Shown in pieces: positions 1 to 8,489 of a stretch of DNA of 34,379 nucleotides. A program made the translations under genes and the position numbers. The notes below the pieces were generated by a model that had not been told where the DNA came from, searched no databases, and worked only from the letters and a program-made list of their open reading frames with translations. The stretch comes from Microbacterium resistens NBRC 103078 (GTDB taxonomy: Bacteria; Actinomycetota; Actinomycetes; Actinomycetales; Microbacteriaceae): assembly GCF_001552355.1 (NCBI RefSeq), contig NZ_BCRA01000065.1, forward strand, positions 1-34,379, read 5' to 3'. Numbering within the stretch: position 1 is the stretch's first letter; each line of letters begins with the position of its first letter.

Positions 1-1244
1 CCGCGCAGGCCGCGGCCGCGCGCGCCGAGGAGCACGAGCGCGCGCTGACCGCGGCCCACCGTCGCCGGGAAGAGAACGGGGCGCGTCACGATGAGGCGGT
101 CCGGACGCTGGCGGAGGCTCGGGAAAGGCTCGCTCGATGCGAGCAGCGCGCTGCCGAGGCCGACGCGGAGATCGCCCGGGCGCGCGGGGAGCACGAAAGC
201 GTCGCGGATCGCCTCGATGACCTGCGCCGCGCCATCGCTGCGGCGGTCGACGCGGCCGCGGCGAGCGAGGAGCGGGCGTCACGCACCGCGGCGGCCGAGG
301 AGGCGTTCTCCGCGCAGAGGCGCGCCCTGGAGGAGTCGCCGTTCGCCGATGCGGAGGCGGCCGAGGCGGCCCTGCTCGCGCCGACGGAGCTCGCCGCGCT
401 GGAGAGCCGTCTCACCGCCCACGCGGTGCAGCGCGAGAAGGAGCGCGACACCCTTCTGCACCTCGAGCTGCGGATGCTCCCGGAGGAGCCCATCGATCTG
501 GATCCGGTGACGCGCGCCGCCGCGGACGCCCGCGAGGCGTGGAAGCTCGCCGTGGGGGCCGCGGCGCGGGCGGAGGAGACCGCGGCGCGGCTGCGGGGAC
601 TCGTCGACGATGCCGAGGCGGAGCACGCCGTCTCAGCCGAGGAGCAGGCGGAGTTCGACGTGCTGCGCGGGCTCGCGGACACCCTGGCCGGACGCGGCGA
701 GAACACCCGGAAGATGAACCTGGAGACGTTCGTGCTCGCCGCGGAGCTGGAGGAGATCGTCGCCGCGGCCACGCTCCGGCTGCAGGACATGTCCTCCGGG
801 CGCTACCAGTTGCGCCACTCCGATGCGCTGGCCGCGCGCGGCGCCGCCTCCGGGCTCGGGATCGTCGTGTTCGACGCCTTCACCGGTCAGACGAGGCCGG
901 CCCGATCGCTCTCCGGCGGCGAGACGTTCCTCGGCTCTCTCGCCCTCGCCCTGGGGCTCGCCGAGGTCGTGACGGCGCGGGCCGGGGGGATCCGGTTGGA
1001 CACGCTCTTCATCGACGAGGGCTTCGGATCGCTCGACGCCGACACCCTGGAGGTGGCCATGCGCACCCTGGACGAGCTGCGCCAGGGAGGCCGGACCGTC
1101 GGCGTCATCAGCCACGTCGAGGCCATGCAGGAGCAGATCCCCGCGCAGCTGACGGTGCGAGCCACGCCGGACGGGCCGAGCGTGATCGACGCGCCCCGGT
1201 CGGTCGGGCCGGGCGCCGGGGAAGACCCGGGTCAGACGCCGTAG
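1..1244 (+). CDS. sbcC: SbcC-type AAA ATPase, C-terminal part (5' end outside window)
   Basis: The reading frame is open from the window edge, so the gene is truncated on the left; about 413 residues are visible. SbcC is the ATPase subunit of the SbcCD (Mre11-Rad50-like) nuclease that opens hairpins and processes DNA ends. The first ~200 visible residues are rich in Ala, Glu and Arg in a heptad-like pattern, as expected for the returning arm of the long coiled coil. The ABC signature SLSGGETF lies near 907-930 and is followed by an alanine/leucine-rich helix. The Walker B strand with LFIDEGFGSLD lies near 1002-1035, and a D-loop and H-loop (GVISH) follow. The SGGE plus FIDEGFGSLD combination is typical of SbcC/Rad50. 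The 3' end overlaps the convergent nucleosidase gene by 13 bases. The SbcD partner would be expected just upstream, outside the window. Confidence 0.9.
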   Translation, partial: AQAAAARAEEHERALTAAHRRREENGARHDEAVRTLAEARERLARCEQRAAEADAEIARARGEHESVADRLDDLRRAIAAAVDAAAASEERASRTAAAEEAFSAQRRALEESPFADAEAAEAALLAPTELAALESRLTAHAVQREKERDTLLHLELRMLPEEPIDLDPVTRAAADAREAWKLAVGAAARAEETAARLRGLVDDAEAEHAVSAEEQAEFDVLRGLADTLAGRGENTRKMNLETFVLAAELEEIVAAATLRLQDMSSGRYQLRHSDALAARGAASGLGIVVFDAFTGQTRPARSLSGGETFLGSLALALGLAEVVTARAGGIRLDTLFIDEGFGSLDADTLEVAMRTLDELRQGGRTVGVISHVEAMQEQIPAQLTVRATPDGPSVIDAPRSVGPGAGEDPGQTP

Positions 1245-1807
1245 TCGGCGCGGATGCGCTCGCGCAGCTGACGGCTGCAGCGGTCCAGAGCCGCCTTCCA
1301 GTCGGTGAGCGCACCGTCCTCCGCACGGTCCGAGACGGCGCGCAGCACGCGGATCGGCACCCCGAAGCGCTGCGCCACCCAGATGTACGCGTAGGTCTCC
1401 ATGTCGACGAGCACGGCGCCGAGGGGCCGGATGGTCGCCGTCGCCTCGACGTCGTCGACGAAGTGGTCGCCGGTGGCGATGACTACGCCGTCCCGGCCGG
1501 TGGAGACGCGCGCGGGCAGGGACACGTGCTGCCCGACGATGCCGTCGATGTCGGTGACGTCGTGCTGGATCGCCGTGCCGACCTCGTGCACGTCCGCGTC
1601 GAGATCCGGATCGATCGCCCCGGCGGTCCCCACGACGACGACCTCCTCGTACGTGCGCCGGGACAGCGCCATGGTCAGCGCGTACGTGGCCTGGAGTTTG
1701 CCGGGGCCGGTGACGAGGCGCTCGAAACCGGGAAGCGCATCGCTGAAGCCCTCCTCGGCCGGGAACGCGGACAGTTCGGAGGCGAGGGCGGCGACGAGAA
1801 GTCTCAC
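1232..1807 (-). CDS. MTA/SAH nucleosidase-like protein (PNP_UDP family)
   Basis: This is a 191-residue nucleoside phosphorylase/nucleosidase-fold protein. The strand [11 protein letters not shown] and the late segment [20 protein letters not shown] followed by AVSD match the MTAN pattern, in which the Met-Glu pair binds the ribose and the Asp of the (I/V)SD motif protonates the base. Likely role: cleaving 5'-methylthioadenosine or S-adenosylhomocysteine, but the exact nucleoside cannot be read from sequence. An ATG at 1852 would add 15 residues. I prefer the GTG at 1807 because its product begins directly with the first beta strand ([10 protein letters not shown]), as in family members, and it has CAGGAT six bases upstream, like the leaderless starts elsewhere in this window. 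It converges with sbcC and diverges from nadE. Confidence 0.8.
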   Translation of the reverse strand: MRLLVAALASELSAFPAEEGFSDALPGFERLVTGPGKLQATYALTMALSRRTYEEVVVVGTAGAIDPDLDADVHEVGTAIQHDVTDIDGIVGQHVSLPARVSTGRDGVVIATGDHFVDDVEATATIRPLGAVLVDMETYAYIWVAQRFGVPIRVLRAVSDRAEDGALTDWKAALDRCSRQLRERIRADYGV

Positions 1808-1859
1808 CGGATCATCCTGCCACTCCCGGGCATCCCACCCGGCGTCGTTCATACCGTCG

Positions 1860-1865
1860 TAACGT
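1860..1865 (+). promoter_or_regulatory. Putative -10 box of nadE
   Basis: TAACGT fits the TANNNT pattern. It would place transcription start near 1872, giving a leader of about 30 bases that includes the GGAG ribosome-binding site at 1894-1897. No convincing -35 box was seen. Confidence 0.35.
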
Positions 1866-1902
1866 GGCGAGGCGGATACTGGACCGGACGAACGGAGTTG
1901 CC

Positions 1903-2721
1903 GTGACCCTGCAGCAGGACATCATCGACGCCCTCGGCGTGCGCGCCGACATCGATCCGCACGCCGAGATCGAACGCCGCGTGGCGTTCCTCGCCGACTA
2001 CCTCGCGCGCACCGGCGCCCGCGGCTACGTCCTGGGCATCTCCGGCGGTCAGGACTCGACGCTCGCCGGGCGTCTCGCGCAGCTCGCCGTCGAGCGCGTC
2101 CGGGCGCAGGGCGGGGAGGCCGCGTTCATCGCCGTGCGGCTCCCGTACCGGGTGCAGCACGACGCCGACGACGCCGCGGCGGCCCTGGACTTCATCGCCC
2201 CCGACGAGCGCGTCGAGGTGAACATCGAACACGGCGTGGACGGGCTGGAGACGGACCTGGAGGCCGCAGGCGTCGGCGAGATCAGCGATTTCCAGCGCGG
2301 GAACATCAAGGCGCGGCTGCGGATGGTGACGCAGTACGCGATCGCCGGGCACCGCGGCATGCTCGTGATCGGGACCGACCACGCCGCGGAGGCCGTCACC
2401 GGCTTCTTCACCAAGTTCGGCGACGGCGCCGCCGACCTCACCCCGCTGGCGGGACTGACGAAGAGACAGGGCAGGGCGCTGCTGCAGGAGCTCGGCGCAC
2501 CGGACCGCCTGGCGTTCAAGGTGCCGACCGCGGACCTGCTGGACGGCAACCCGGGCCGTTCCGACGAGGACGAGCTCGGCCTCACGTACGAGCAGATCGA
2601 CGACTACCTGGAGGGACGGGAGATCTCCGCCGACGCCGCGCAGCGTCTCGAGGGCAAGTACCTCGCGACGGCGCACAAGCGTCACCTTCCCGTGACGCCG
2701 GACGACGCCTGGTGGCGCTGA
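1903..2721 (+). CDS. nadE: NH3-dependent NAD(+) synthetase
   Basis: The 272-residue product adenylates nicotinate adenine dinucleotide and amidates it with ammonia, the last step of NAD synthesis. The N terminus [11 protein letters not shown] and the ATP-pyrophosphatase loop [12 protein letters not shown] (about residues 44-55) closely follow the E. coli NadE pattern, and the length is within a few residues of the ~275 typical of single-domain enzymes. There is no N-terminal glutaminase domain, so free ammonia or an outside amidotransferase must supply nitrogen. A GTG 39 bases upstream is in frame, but GTG 1903 has a GGAG five bases away and gives the canonical N terminus. Other conserved segments include [22 protein letters not shown]. 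It stands alone, divergent from the nucleosidase. Confidence 0.95.
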   Translation: MTLQQDIIDALGVRADIDPHAEIERRVAFLADYLARTGARGYVLGISGGQDSTLAGRLAQLAVERVRAQGGEAAFIAVRLPYRVQHDADDAAAALDFIAPDERVEVNIEHGVDGLETDLEAAGVGEISDFQRGNIKARLRMVTQYAIAGHRGMLVIGTDHAAEAVTGFFTKFGDGAADLTPLAGLTKRQGRALLQELGAPDRLAFKVPTADLLDGNPGRSDEDELGLTYEQIDDYLEGREISADAAQRLEGKYLATAHKRHLPVTPDDAWWR

Positions 2722-2761
2722 GCTCCTGAGCCCCGTCGGCGGGGATGTCCGCGGGGCGGTC

Positions 2762-2767
2762 TAGGGT
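2762..2767 (+). promoter_or_regulatory. Putative -10 box of the TM0106-type nuclease gene
   Basis: TAGGGT matches the TAGNNT -10 form seen before many genes here. It predicts a leader of about 40 bases ending with the strong AAGGAG site at 2805-2810. Confidence 0.5.
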
Positions 2768-2815
2768 TTCAGGAGCGGCCGGACGAGGCCGTGCCACCCG
2801 AGGCAAGGAGTCCCT

Positions 2816-5800
2816 GTGCGCGTCATCCCCGCATCCGATCCCGCTTCCCCCGGCGGGACGGCGCGGGTGGTCTGGAGCGCGACGGACCTCAAGCTCGCCG
2901 CGGAATGCGAGTTCGCCTGGGCGAGGGCGCTGGACGCGAAGCTCGGTCGTGTGCCCGCGGTCGAGGATCCCGAGGACGCCACGCTGCGCCGGGCCGCCGA
3001 GCTCGGCGACGCGCACGAGCTCGCGGTGCTCGGCGACTACGTCGCGCGGTTCGGGACGGCCTCCGGCGGCGGTCCGGGCGTCGTGGAGCTGCCCAAGGTC
3101 TCCGCCGCCGACCCGGACGCCCTGGCCGCGGTCGTCGCGGAGACGGAGCGCGCGCTGCGGTCGGACGCCGACGTGGTCTTCCAGGCCGCGTTCTCGACGC
3201 CGGAGTTCGTCGGGTTCGCGGATTTCCTGCGACGCGACGATGAGGGCCGTTGGCGGGTGCAGGACTCGAAGCTGGCCCGGCACGCGCGGGTGACCGCGCT
3301 CATGCAGCTCGCCGCATACGTCGATCAGCTCGACCGTCTCGGCATCCCGCGCGCCGACGAGGTCGACCTGATCCTCGGGGACCGCTCGGTCAGCACCCAC
3401 GCCGTCGACGACCTGCTCCCGCTGTTCCACGTCCGGCGAGCCCGATTGCGGCGCATCATCGCGGACCGACGTATCGAGGAGGCCGAGGCCGGCGCGCCGC
3501 TCGCCTGGGGCGACGACCGCGGCGATCTCCAGATCGTCGCGTGCGGCCGGTGCGCGACGTGCGAAGAGCAGGTGGAGGCCCACCGCGACCTGCTGCTCGT
3601 CGCACGCATGCGGCCGGTCCAGCGTCAGCGTCTGCGGGCCGCCGGGATCACGACGATCGACGCCCTCGCCGCGGCCTCTGAGGCGCCCGAGGGGATGAGC
3701 ACCGAGACGTTCACGGCCCTGCGGTCTCAGGCCCGCCTGCAGGTCGCGGCGCCGACGGAGCCCGGCGAGGCGCCGACGTTCGAGCTCGTGTCCGCGAACG
3801 CGATCGGGATGCTCCCCCGCCCGAGCCGCGGCGACCTGTTCTTCGACTTCGAAGGCGACCCGCTCTACACCGAGGCGGCACCGGATGCGCCGTGGGGGCT
3901 GGACTACCTGTTCGGCTGGGTGGACGACGCCGAGCAGTACTCGGCGCTGTGGGCGCACACCTTCGCCGACGAGAAGAAGGCGCTGCTCGACTTCCTCGCC
4001 TTCGTGAAGCTGCGCCGGCAGACCCACCCCGATCTGCACATCTATCACTACGCCCCGTACGAGACCTCGCACCTGGCGGCCATGGCGGCCCGGCACGGCG
4101 TGGGGGAGGCGGATGTCGACCGGCTGCTGCGGGAGGGCGTCTTCGTCGACCTCTATCCCCTGGTGCTCCGAGCGGTGCGGGTCGGCTCGCGGTCCTACTC
4201 GATCAAGAAGCTGGAGCCGCTGTACATGGGCGCGGAGGTCCGTACCAGCGACGTCCAGAAGGGGGACGACTCGATCGTGCAGTACGTCCAGGCGCGCGCG
4301 CTCGCGGCGGAGGGGCGGACGACGGAGGCGGACGCGATCCTCGAGGACCTCGCCGACTACAACCGCTACGACTGCGTCTCGACGAGACGACTGCGGAACT
4401 GGCTCGTGGATCTCGCGCGCCAGGAGCGCGTGCTGCCCGCGCCGCCGGACGACCCGGAGACCAGGGCCTACGAGCCGTCGCCGCTGTCGGTCGCCCTGCA
4501 GTCGGAGGCGCAGCGTGCCGACGAGGAGGAGCGGGACGGCGAGATCTATCGCGTCGCGGCCGCCGCGATCGACTACTACCCCAGGGAGGCGAAGAACTTC
4601 TGGGTCGCGCATTTCCAGCGGCTGCGCGAGCCCGTGTCCCTCTGGGAGTCGACGCGCGACGTGCTGCGGGTGGATCCCGAACGGTCCGCGGCGGTCGGCG
4701 ACTGGGAGATCGAGGACGGCAAGCGGGTGCTGACGCGGACCATCGCGCTGCGCGGCGAGCTGGCCCCCGGCAGCACGATCGGGGTCGGCGCCCGCCCGTT
4801 CGCCCTGTACGCCGTGCCGGCGCCGTTCGACGGCGAGTTCCCGTCGCGGGTGATCCACGTGCCGCACGAGGTCGAGGTCGTGGAGGTCGGCGAGGACGCG
4901 CTGGTCGTCTGCGAGCGCGCGGTGCAGGGCCAGACGTGGGAAGAGCTCCCGGTGGCCCTCACCCCGGCCGCGCCCCCGCACGTCGGCGCGCAGCAGGGCG
5001 CGATCGAGGAGTGGGCGGGCGCCGTCCACGCGGCCGCGCCCGGGTTCCCGGAGGACGCGGCCACCGACGTGCTGCGGCGCATCCCGCCGCGGACGATCTC
5101 GGGCGCACCGCTGCCGACCGCGGAGGACGGCGGGGCCGCCGACGCGATCGTGCGCGGGATCCTCGACCTGGATCGCAGCTACCTCGCCGTGCAGGGACCT
5201 CCGGGCACGGGCAAGACCTACACCGGGTCCCAGGTGATCGCCCGGCTCGTCCGTGAGCACGGCTTCCGCGTCGGCGTCGTCGCCCAGTCGCACGCGATCG
5301 TGGAGAACCTGCTCGACCGTGTGGTCGCGGCCGGGGTCCCCGCCGCTCAGGTCGCGAAGGCCCCGAAGAACGGCGGCGACGGCGACGAACCGGCGTACAC
5401 GGTGATCCGCAAGGACGGCATGGCCGCGTTCCTCGGCGAGAACGCCGGCCGCGGCGTCGTCGTCGGGGGAACGGCCTGGGACTTCGCCAACACCCGCCGC
5501 GTGGAGCGCAAGGCGCTGGACCTCCTCGTGATCGACGAGGCGGGGCAGTTCTCCCTCGCCTCGACCATCGCCGTCGCCGCGGCGGCGCAGCGGCTGCTCC
5601 TCCTCGGCGATCCGCAGCAGCTGCCGCAGGTGAGCCAGGGAGCGCACCCCGAGCCGGTCGACACCTCGGCGCTGGGGTGGGTGATGGCGGGGCGCGCGGT
5701 CATCGACCCCGGGCACGGCACGTTCCTCGCGCGCTCCTGGCGGATGCATCCCGCGGTGGCGGCCCCCGTCTCGCGGCTGTCGTACGCGGGGCGCCTCGCC

Positions 5801-6364
5801 TCCGCGCCGGGCGCCGAGCGGCGGATCATCGAGGGGGTCGAGCCCGGGCTCCACGTCCGCGCCGTACGGCATCGGGGCAACGCGACGCAGTCGCCCGAGG
5901 AGGCGGCGGAGGTCGTCCGGATCGTGGCCGATCTCGTCGGGCGCCCGTACCGCGACGCGATGGAGGACCCCGACGCACCGGCGCGGATCCTGCGGACGTC
6001 GGACATCATCGTGGTCGCCCCGTACAACGCGCAGAAGCAGCTGATCCACGAGGAGCTGTCGGCCGCCGGCTTCGGCGACGTCGAGGTCGGCACCGTCGAC
6101 AACTTCCAGGGCAAGGAAGCGGTCGTCTCGATCACCTCGCTCGCCGCGTCCAGCGGACGCGATGCTCCACGCGGACCGGACTTCCTGCTCCTCCAGAACC
6201 GCCTCAACGTCGCCGTGTCGCGGGCCAAGGCCGTGGCCTACCTCGTGCATTCGCCGGCCCTGCTCGACGATCTGCCGTGGACGCCGGAGGGCGTGGCACG
6301 GCTCAGCGCCTTCGCCCGCCTGGTGGGTGCGGACCGTGAAGGCGGTGCCCATGCGGTCGCCTGA
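2816..6364 (+). CDS. TM0106-family RecB-like nuclease / RNase H-like / SF1 helicase
   Basis: This 1182-residue protein combines three activities. The N-terminal RecB/Cas4-like PD-(D/E)XK nuclease shows GFAD (D136), DSK (D150, K152) and QLAAY (Q164, Y168). A four-cysteine cluster follows near residues 240-252 (CGRCATC and the preceding Cys). An RNase H-like DEDD exonuclease domain begins at LFFDFEGD (D344, E346) and runs to about residue 530, with YNRYDC near its end. The C-terminal superfamily-1 helicase has Walker A GPPGTGKT (K800), Walker B VIDEAG (D907, E908), GDPQQLPQ near 930, VDNFQGKE near 1090 and the arginine-bearing NVAVSRAK near 1130. GTG 2816 is chosen because AAGGAG lies five bases upstream. 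All visible catalytic residues are intact. A role in DNA end processing or repair is likely but unproven. The gene end overlaps the next gene by 14 bases. Confidence 0.9.
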   Translation: MRVIPASDPASPGGTARVVWSATDLKLAAECEFAWARALDAKLGRVPAVEDPEDATLRRAAELGDAHELAVLGDYVARFGTASGGGPGVVELPKVSAADPDALAAVVAETERALRSDADVVFQAAFSTPEFVGFADFLRRDDEGRWRVQDSKLARHARVTALMQLAAYVDQLDRLGIPRADEVDLILGDRSVSTHAVDDLLPLFHVRRARLRRIIADRRIEEAEAGAPLAWGDDRGDLQIVACGRCATCEEQVEAHRDLLLVARMRPVQRQRLRAAGITTIDALAAASEAPEGMSTETFTALRSQARLQVAAPTEPGEAPTFELVSANAIGMLPRPSRGDLFFDFEGDPLYTEAAPDAPWGLDYLFGWVDDAEQYSALWAHTFADEKKALLDFLAFVKLRRQTHPDLHIYHYAPYETSHLAAMAARHGVGEADVDRLLREGVFVDLYPLVLRAVRVGSRSYSIKKLEPLYMGAEVRTSDVQKGDDSIVQYVQARALAAEGRTTEADAILEDLADYNRYDCVSTRRLRNWLVDLARQERVLPAPPDDPETRAYEPSPLSVALQSEAQRADEEERDGEIYRVAAAAIDYYPREAKNFWVAHFQRLREPVSLWESTRDVLRVDPERSAAVGDWEIEDGKRVLTRTIALRGELAPGSTIGVGARPFALYAVPAPFDGEFPSRVIHVPHEVEVVEVGEDALVVCERAVQGQTWEELPVALTPAAPPHVGAQQGAIEEWAGAVHAAAPGFPEDAATDVLRRIPPRTISGAPLPTAEDGGAADAIVRGILDLDRSYLAVQGPPGTGKTYTGSQVIARLVREHGFRVGVVAQSHAIVENLLDRVVAAGVPAAQVAKAPKNGGDGDEPAYTVIRKDGMAAFLGENAGRGVVVGGTAWDFANTRRVERKALDLLVIDEAGQFSLASTIAVAAAAQRLLLLGDPQQLPQVSQGAHPEPVDTSALGWVMAGRAVIDPGHGTFLARSWRMHPAVAAPVSRLSYAGRLASAPGAERRIIEGVEPGLHVRAVRHRGNATQSPEEAAEVVRIVADLVGRPYRDAMEDPDAPARILRTSDIIVVAPYNAQKQLIHEELSAAGFGDVEVGTVDNFQGKEAVVSITSLAASSGRDAPRGPDFLLLQNRLNVAVSRAKAVAYLVHSPALLDDLPWTPEGVARLSAFARLVGADREGGAHAVA

Positions 6365-7118
6365 CGACATCGCGCGGGCGTCGGCCTCCTGGGTGTGGCA
6401 CCCGCGGGACAGTGAGCATGACGACCAGCACCTGCACCTCGTGCGCTACCCCGCACGCTTCGGCGGCGGCGTCCGGGCGTCGCGGATCGACACGGACCTG
6501 GACGCGGCGGAGGTCGTGTCGCTCGCGATCGACCGGACCCGTGCCTGGGGCGAGAACCGTCTCGTCGTCTGGGTGGGCGCGGCGGACCGGCCGGACGTCG
6601 AGGACGAGCTCCGACGCATCGGCGCCGTGCACGACGACACGGTCACCGTGTTCGCCCGTCCGCTTCCCGGGGATCCGATCCCGGTGCCGGACGACGTCAC
6701 CGTCGAGATCGTGCGGACGATCGATCAGGTGCGGGACGTGGACGCCGTGAACGTCCCGGTCTGGGAGCAGGCTCCGCTCGACGCCGAGGGACTGCGCGCG
6801 GAGCACGCGGAGGTGACGACCGCGCTCGAATCCGGAGAGGGCTGCCGGGTGCTGTCCCGGATCGACGGTCGACCGGTCGGCACCGGAGGCTGCACCGTCG
6901 TCGACGGGTTCCTGCGGCTGTGGGGCGCGGCGACACTGCCCGAGGTGCGTGGGCGTGGCGCCTACCGGGCCGTCCTGGCGGAACGGCTGCGGTGGGGAGC
7001 CGCCCAGGGGGCGGACACCGCGCTCGTGAAGGGCAGGATCGAGACCTCCGCCCCGATCCTCGCGCGTGCCGGGTTCCGGCGCTTCGGCGAGGAGCGGTCC
7101 TACTCGATCCGGCTCTGA
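6351..7118 (+). CDS. GNAT family N-acetyltransferase (two-lobed)
   Basis: The 255-residue product ends in a clear GNAT domain: a beta strand DGFLRLWGAATLPEVRGRGAYRAVL carries the acetyl-CoA pyrophosphate-binding loop (R-G-R-G), followed by an alpha helix and the typical FRRFGEERSY end. The first ~110 residues look like a degenerate GNAT lobe, so the protein may be a tandem GNAT with one active half. The start is ATG 6351, preceded by AAGG at 6339-6342. The longer open frame upstream lies inside the helicase gene. The 14-base overlap with the nuclease-helicase gene implies translational coupling. Substrate unknown. Confidence 0.8.
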   Translation: MRSPDDIARASASWVWHPRDSEHDDQHLHLVRYPARFGGGVRASRIDTDLDAAEVVSLAIDRTRAWGENRLVVWVGAADRPDVEDELRRIGAVHDDTVTVFARPLPGDPIPVPDDVTVEIVRTIDQVRDVDAVNVPVWEQAPLDAEGLRAEHAEVTTALESGEGCRVLSRIDGRPVGTGGCTVVDGFLRLWGAATLPEVRGRGAYRAVLAERLRWGAAQGADTALVKGRIETSAPILARAGFRRFGEERSYSIRL

Positions 7119-7212
7119 ACGCCGCCACCGGTCGCCGTCCGCGGCATCGTCGGGGACGAGGCAGGCGCGGGATCAGGGAACCAGCGCGCGGCGGCGCGGG
7201 CAGCGCGAGGGA

Positions 7213-7845
7213 TCAGACGGTGCCGTAGAGCCGGTCTCCGGCGTCGCCGAGACCGGGGACGATGTAGCCCTTCTCGTTCAGACGCTCGTCGAGGGCGCCG
7301 AGGACGAGGGTGACGTTGCGATCGCCGACGAGCTTCTCGATGGTCGCCACGCCCTCGGGGGTGCCCAGGAGGCAGATCGCCGTGACGTCCTCCGCACCGC
7401 GGTCGAAGAGGAACTGGATGGCGGCGGCGAGGGATCCGCCGGTGGCGAGCATGGGGTCGATCGCGAAGCACTGGCGATCGCTGAGGTCGTCGGGGAGGCG
7501 CTCGGCGTAGGTGGTCGGCTCGAAGGTCTCCTCGTCGCGGACCATTCCGAGGAAGCCGACCTCCGCGGTCGGGAGGAGCTTGACGAGCCCCTCCAGCATC
7601 CCGAGCCCGGCGCGCAGGATCGGGACCACGATCGGCCGGGGTTCGGAGATCTTGACGCCCGTGGTCGTGGTGACGGGCGTGGTGATCTCGATCGGGCTGA
7701 CCCGGACGTTGCGGGTCGCCTCGTAGGCGAGCAGCGTCACGAGCTCCTCGGTCAGCTGGCGGAACACCGGCGACGGAGTGCGCTCGTCGCGCAGCACCGA
7801 CAGCTTGTGGGTGATGAGGGGGTGGTCGGCGACGTGCACACGCAT
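7213..7845 (-). CDS. upp: Uracil phosphoribosyltransferase
   Basis: The 210-residue enzyme converts uracil and PRPP to UMP for pyrimidine salvage in the cytosol. Diagnostic segments are the PRPP loop [11 protein letters not shown] (residues 128-138), PILRAGLGM around residue 75, and the C-terminal uracil-binding [16 protein letters not shown]. The length is normal for the family (~208). The ATG has no ribosome-binding site, but TAGCCT lies six bases upstream on the same strand, so the message is probably leaderless. It is divergent from tadA and convergent with the GNAT gene; the 94 bases between the two stops hold no clear hairpin. Confidence 0.97.
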   Translation of the reverse strand: MRVHVADHPLITHKLSVLRDERTPSPVFRQLTEELVTLLAYEATRNVRVSPIEITTPVTTTTGVKISEPRPIVVPILRAGLGMLEGLVKLLPTAEVGFLGMVRDEETFEPTTYAERLPDDLSDRQCFAIDPMLATGGSLAAAIQFLFDRGAEDVTAICLLGTPEGVATIEKLVGDRNVTLVLGALDERLNEKGYIVPGLGDAGDRLYGTV

Positions 7846-7851
7846 AGATAC

Positions 7852-7857
7852 AGGCTA
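7852..7857 (-). promoter_or_regulatory. -10 box of upp; leaderless start predicted
   Basis: On the minus strand TAGCCT is followed by six bases and then the upp ATG. A start site about seven bases past the -10 box falls on the ATG itself, and no Shine-Dalgarno sequence is present. Confidence 0.6.
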
Positions 7858-7908
7858 GTGCGCCGCGGGTCGGTCCGCCGCCCCGGTCCGGCGCGCAGCG
7901 CGCGGCAG

Positions 7909-7914
7909 TAGGCT
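7909..7914 (+). promoter_or_regulatory. Putative -10 box of tadA
   Basis: TAGGCT, about 32 bases before the tadA start. It predicts a short leader containing the GGGAGGG site at 7938-7944. Confidence 0.5.
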
Positions 7915-7946
7915 CGGGACCCAGGACGCTCGGGCTCGGGAGGGCG

Positions 7947-8414
7947 ATGGTGACGGTCGGGATGCAGCGATACGCCGACGCGATGTCCCGTGCCCTCACG
8001 CTCGCGTCCGAGGCCGTCCGCGCGGGGGAGATCCCGGTGGGCGCCGTCGTCCTGGACACGGAGGACCGGATCGTCGGCGAAGGACGCAACGACCGGGAGG
8101 AGTCCGGGGATCCGACCGGGCACGCGGAGATCGTCGCGCTCCGGACCGCGGCGGCCGCGCGCGGCTCCTGGAACCTCGACGGCTGCACCCTCGTCGTGAC
8201 GCTGGAGCCGTGTGCGATGTGCGCGGGGGCGATCCTCCAGGCACGCGTCCCGCGGGTCGTGTTCGGCGCGTGGGACGACAAGGCCGGGGCCGCGGGGTCG
8301 ATGTACGACCTGCTCCGCGACCGCCGTCTGCCGTACCGCGCCGAGGTCGTCGGTGGGGTGGCTGAGGCGGAGTCCGCCGCACTGCTGCGCGCCTTCTTCG
8401 AGTCCCGCCGCTAG
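7947..8414 (+). CDS. tadA: tRNA-specific adenosine deaminase
   Basis: The 155-residue zinc deaminase makes inosine at position 34 of tRNA-Arg(ACG), which is needed to read CGN codons. The zinc site is visible as HAEI (H59, proton-shuttling E61) and EPCAMC (C89, C92). The downstream RVVFGAWDDKAGAAGS loop is typical of TadA rather than of cytidine or riboflavin deaminases. Size matches the family. The start is uncertain: ATG 7947 lies only two bases after GGGAGGG, GTG 7950 has better spacing, and ATG 7962 is a third option. A 57-bp palindrome follows the stop and separates it from the convergent hydrolase. Confidence 0.93.
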   Translation: MVTVGMQRYADAMSRALTLASEAVRAGEIPVGAVVLDTEDRIVGEGRNDREESGDPTGHAEIVALRTAAAARGSWNLDGCTLVVTLEPCAMCAGAILQARVPRVVFGAWDDKAGAAGSMYDLLRDRRLPYRAEVVGGVAEAESAALLRAFFESRR

Positions 8415-8432
8415 CCCGCCCCCTCCGTTCGC

Positions 8433-8489
8433 CGAGTGGTCAGTTTCTGCGGGTTCGCGGCGCTCGAACCCACAGAAACTGACCACTCG
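8433..8489. terminator. 57-bp palindrome between convergent genes (bidirectional terminator or dispersed repeat)
   Basis: Two 25-base arms (8433-8457 and 8465-8489) pair at 24 of 25 positions around a 7-base loop. The arm begins CGAGTGGTCAGTTTCTG. It fills the gap between the tadA stop and the stop codon of the DUF1023-like gene at 8490. No T-run follows on either strand. The moderate GC content of the arms contrasts with the surrounding sequence, which suggests a mobile or dispersed repeat rather than an ordinary terminator. Confidence 0.7.

Noticed and set aside
2582..6370. 1262-codon open frame on the minus strand across the nuclease-helicase gene
   Set aside because: It is an antisense shadow: high GC removes stops in this frame. 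Its translation is Arg/Gly/Asp-rich with no fold signature, while the plus strand has clear motifs.
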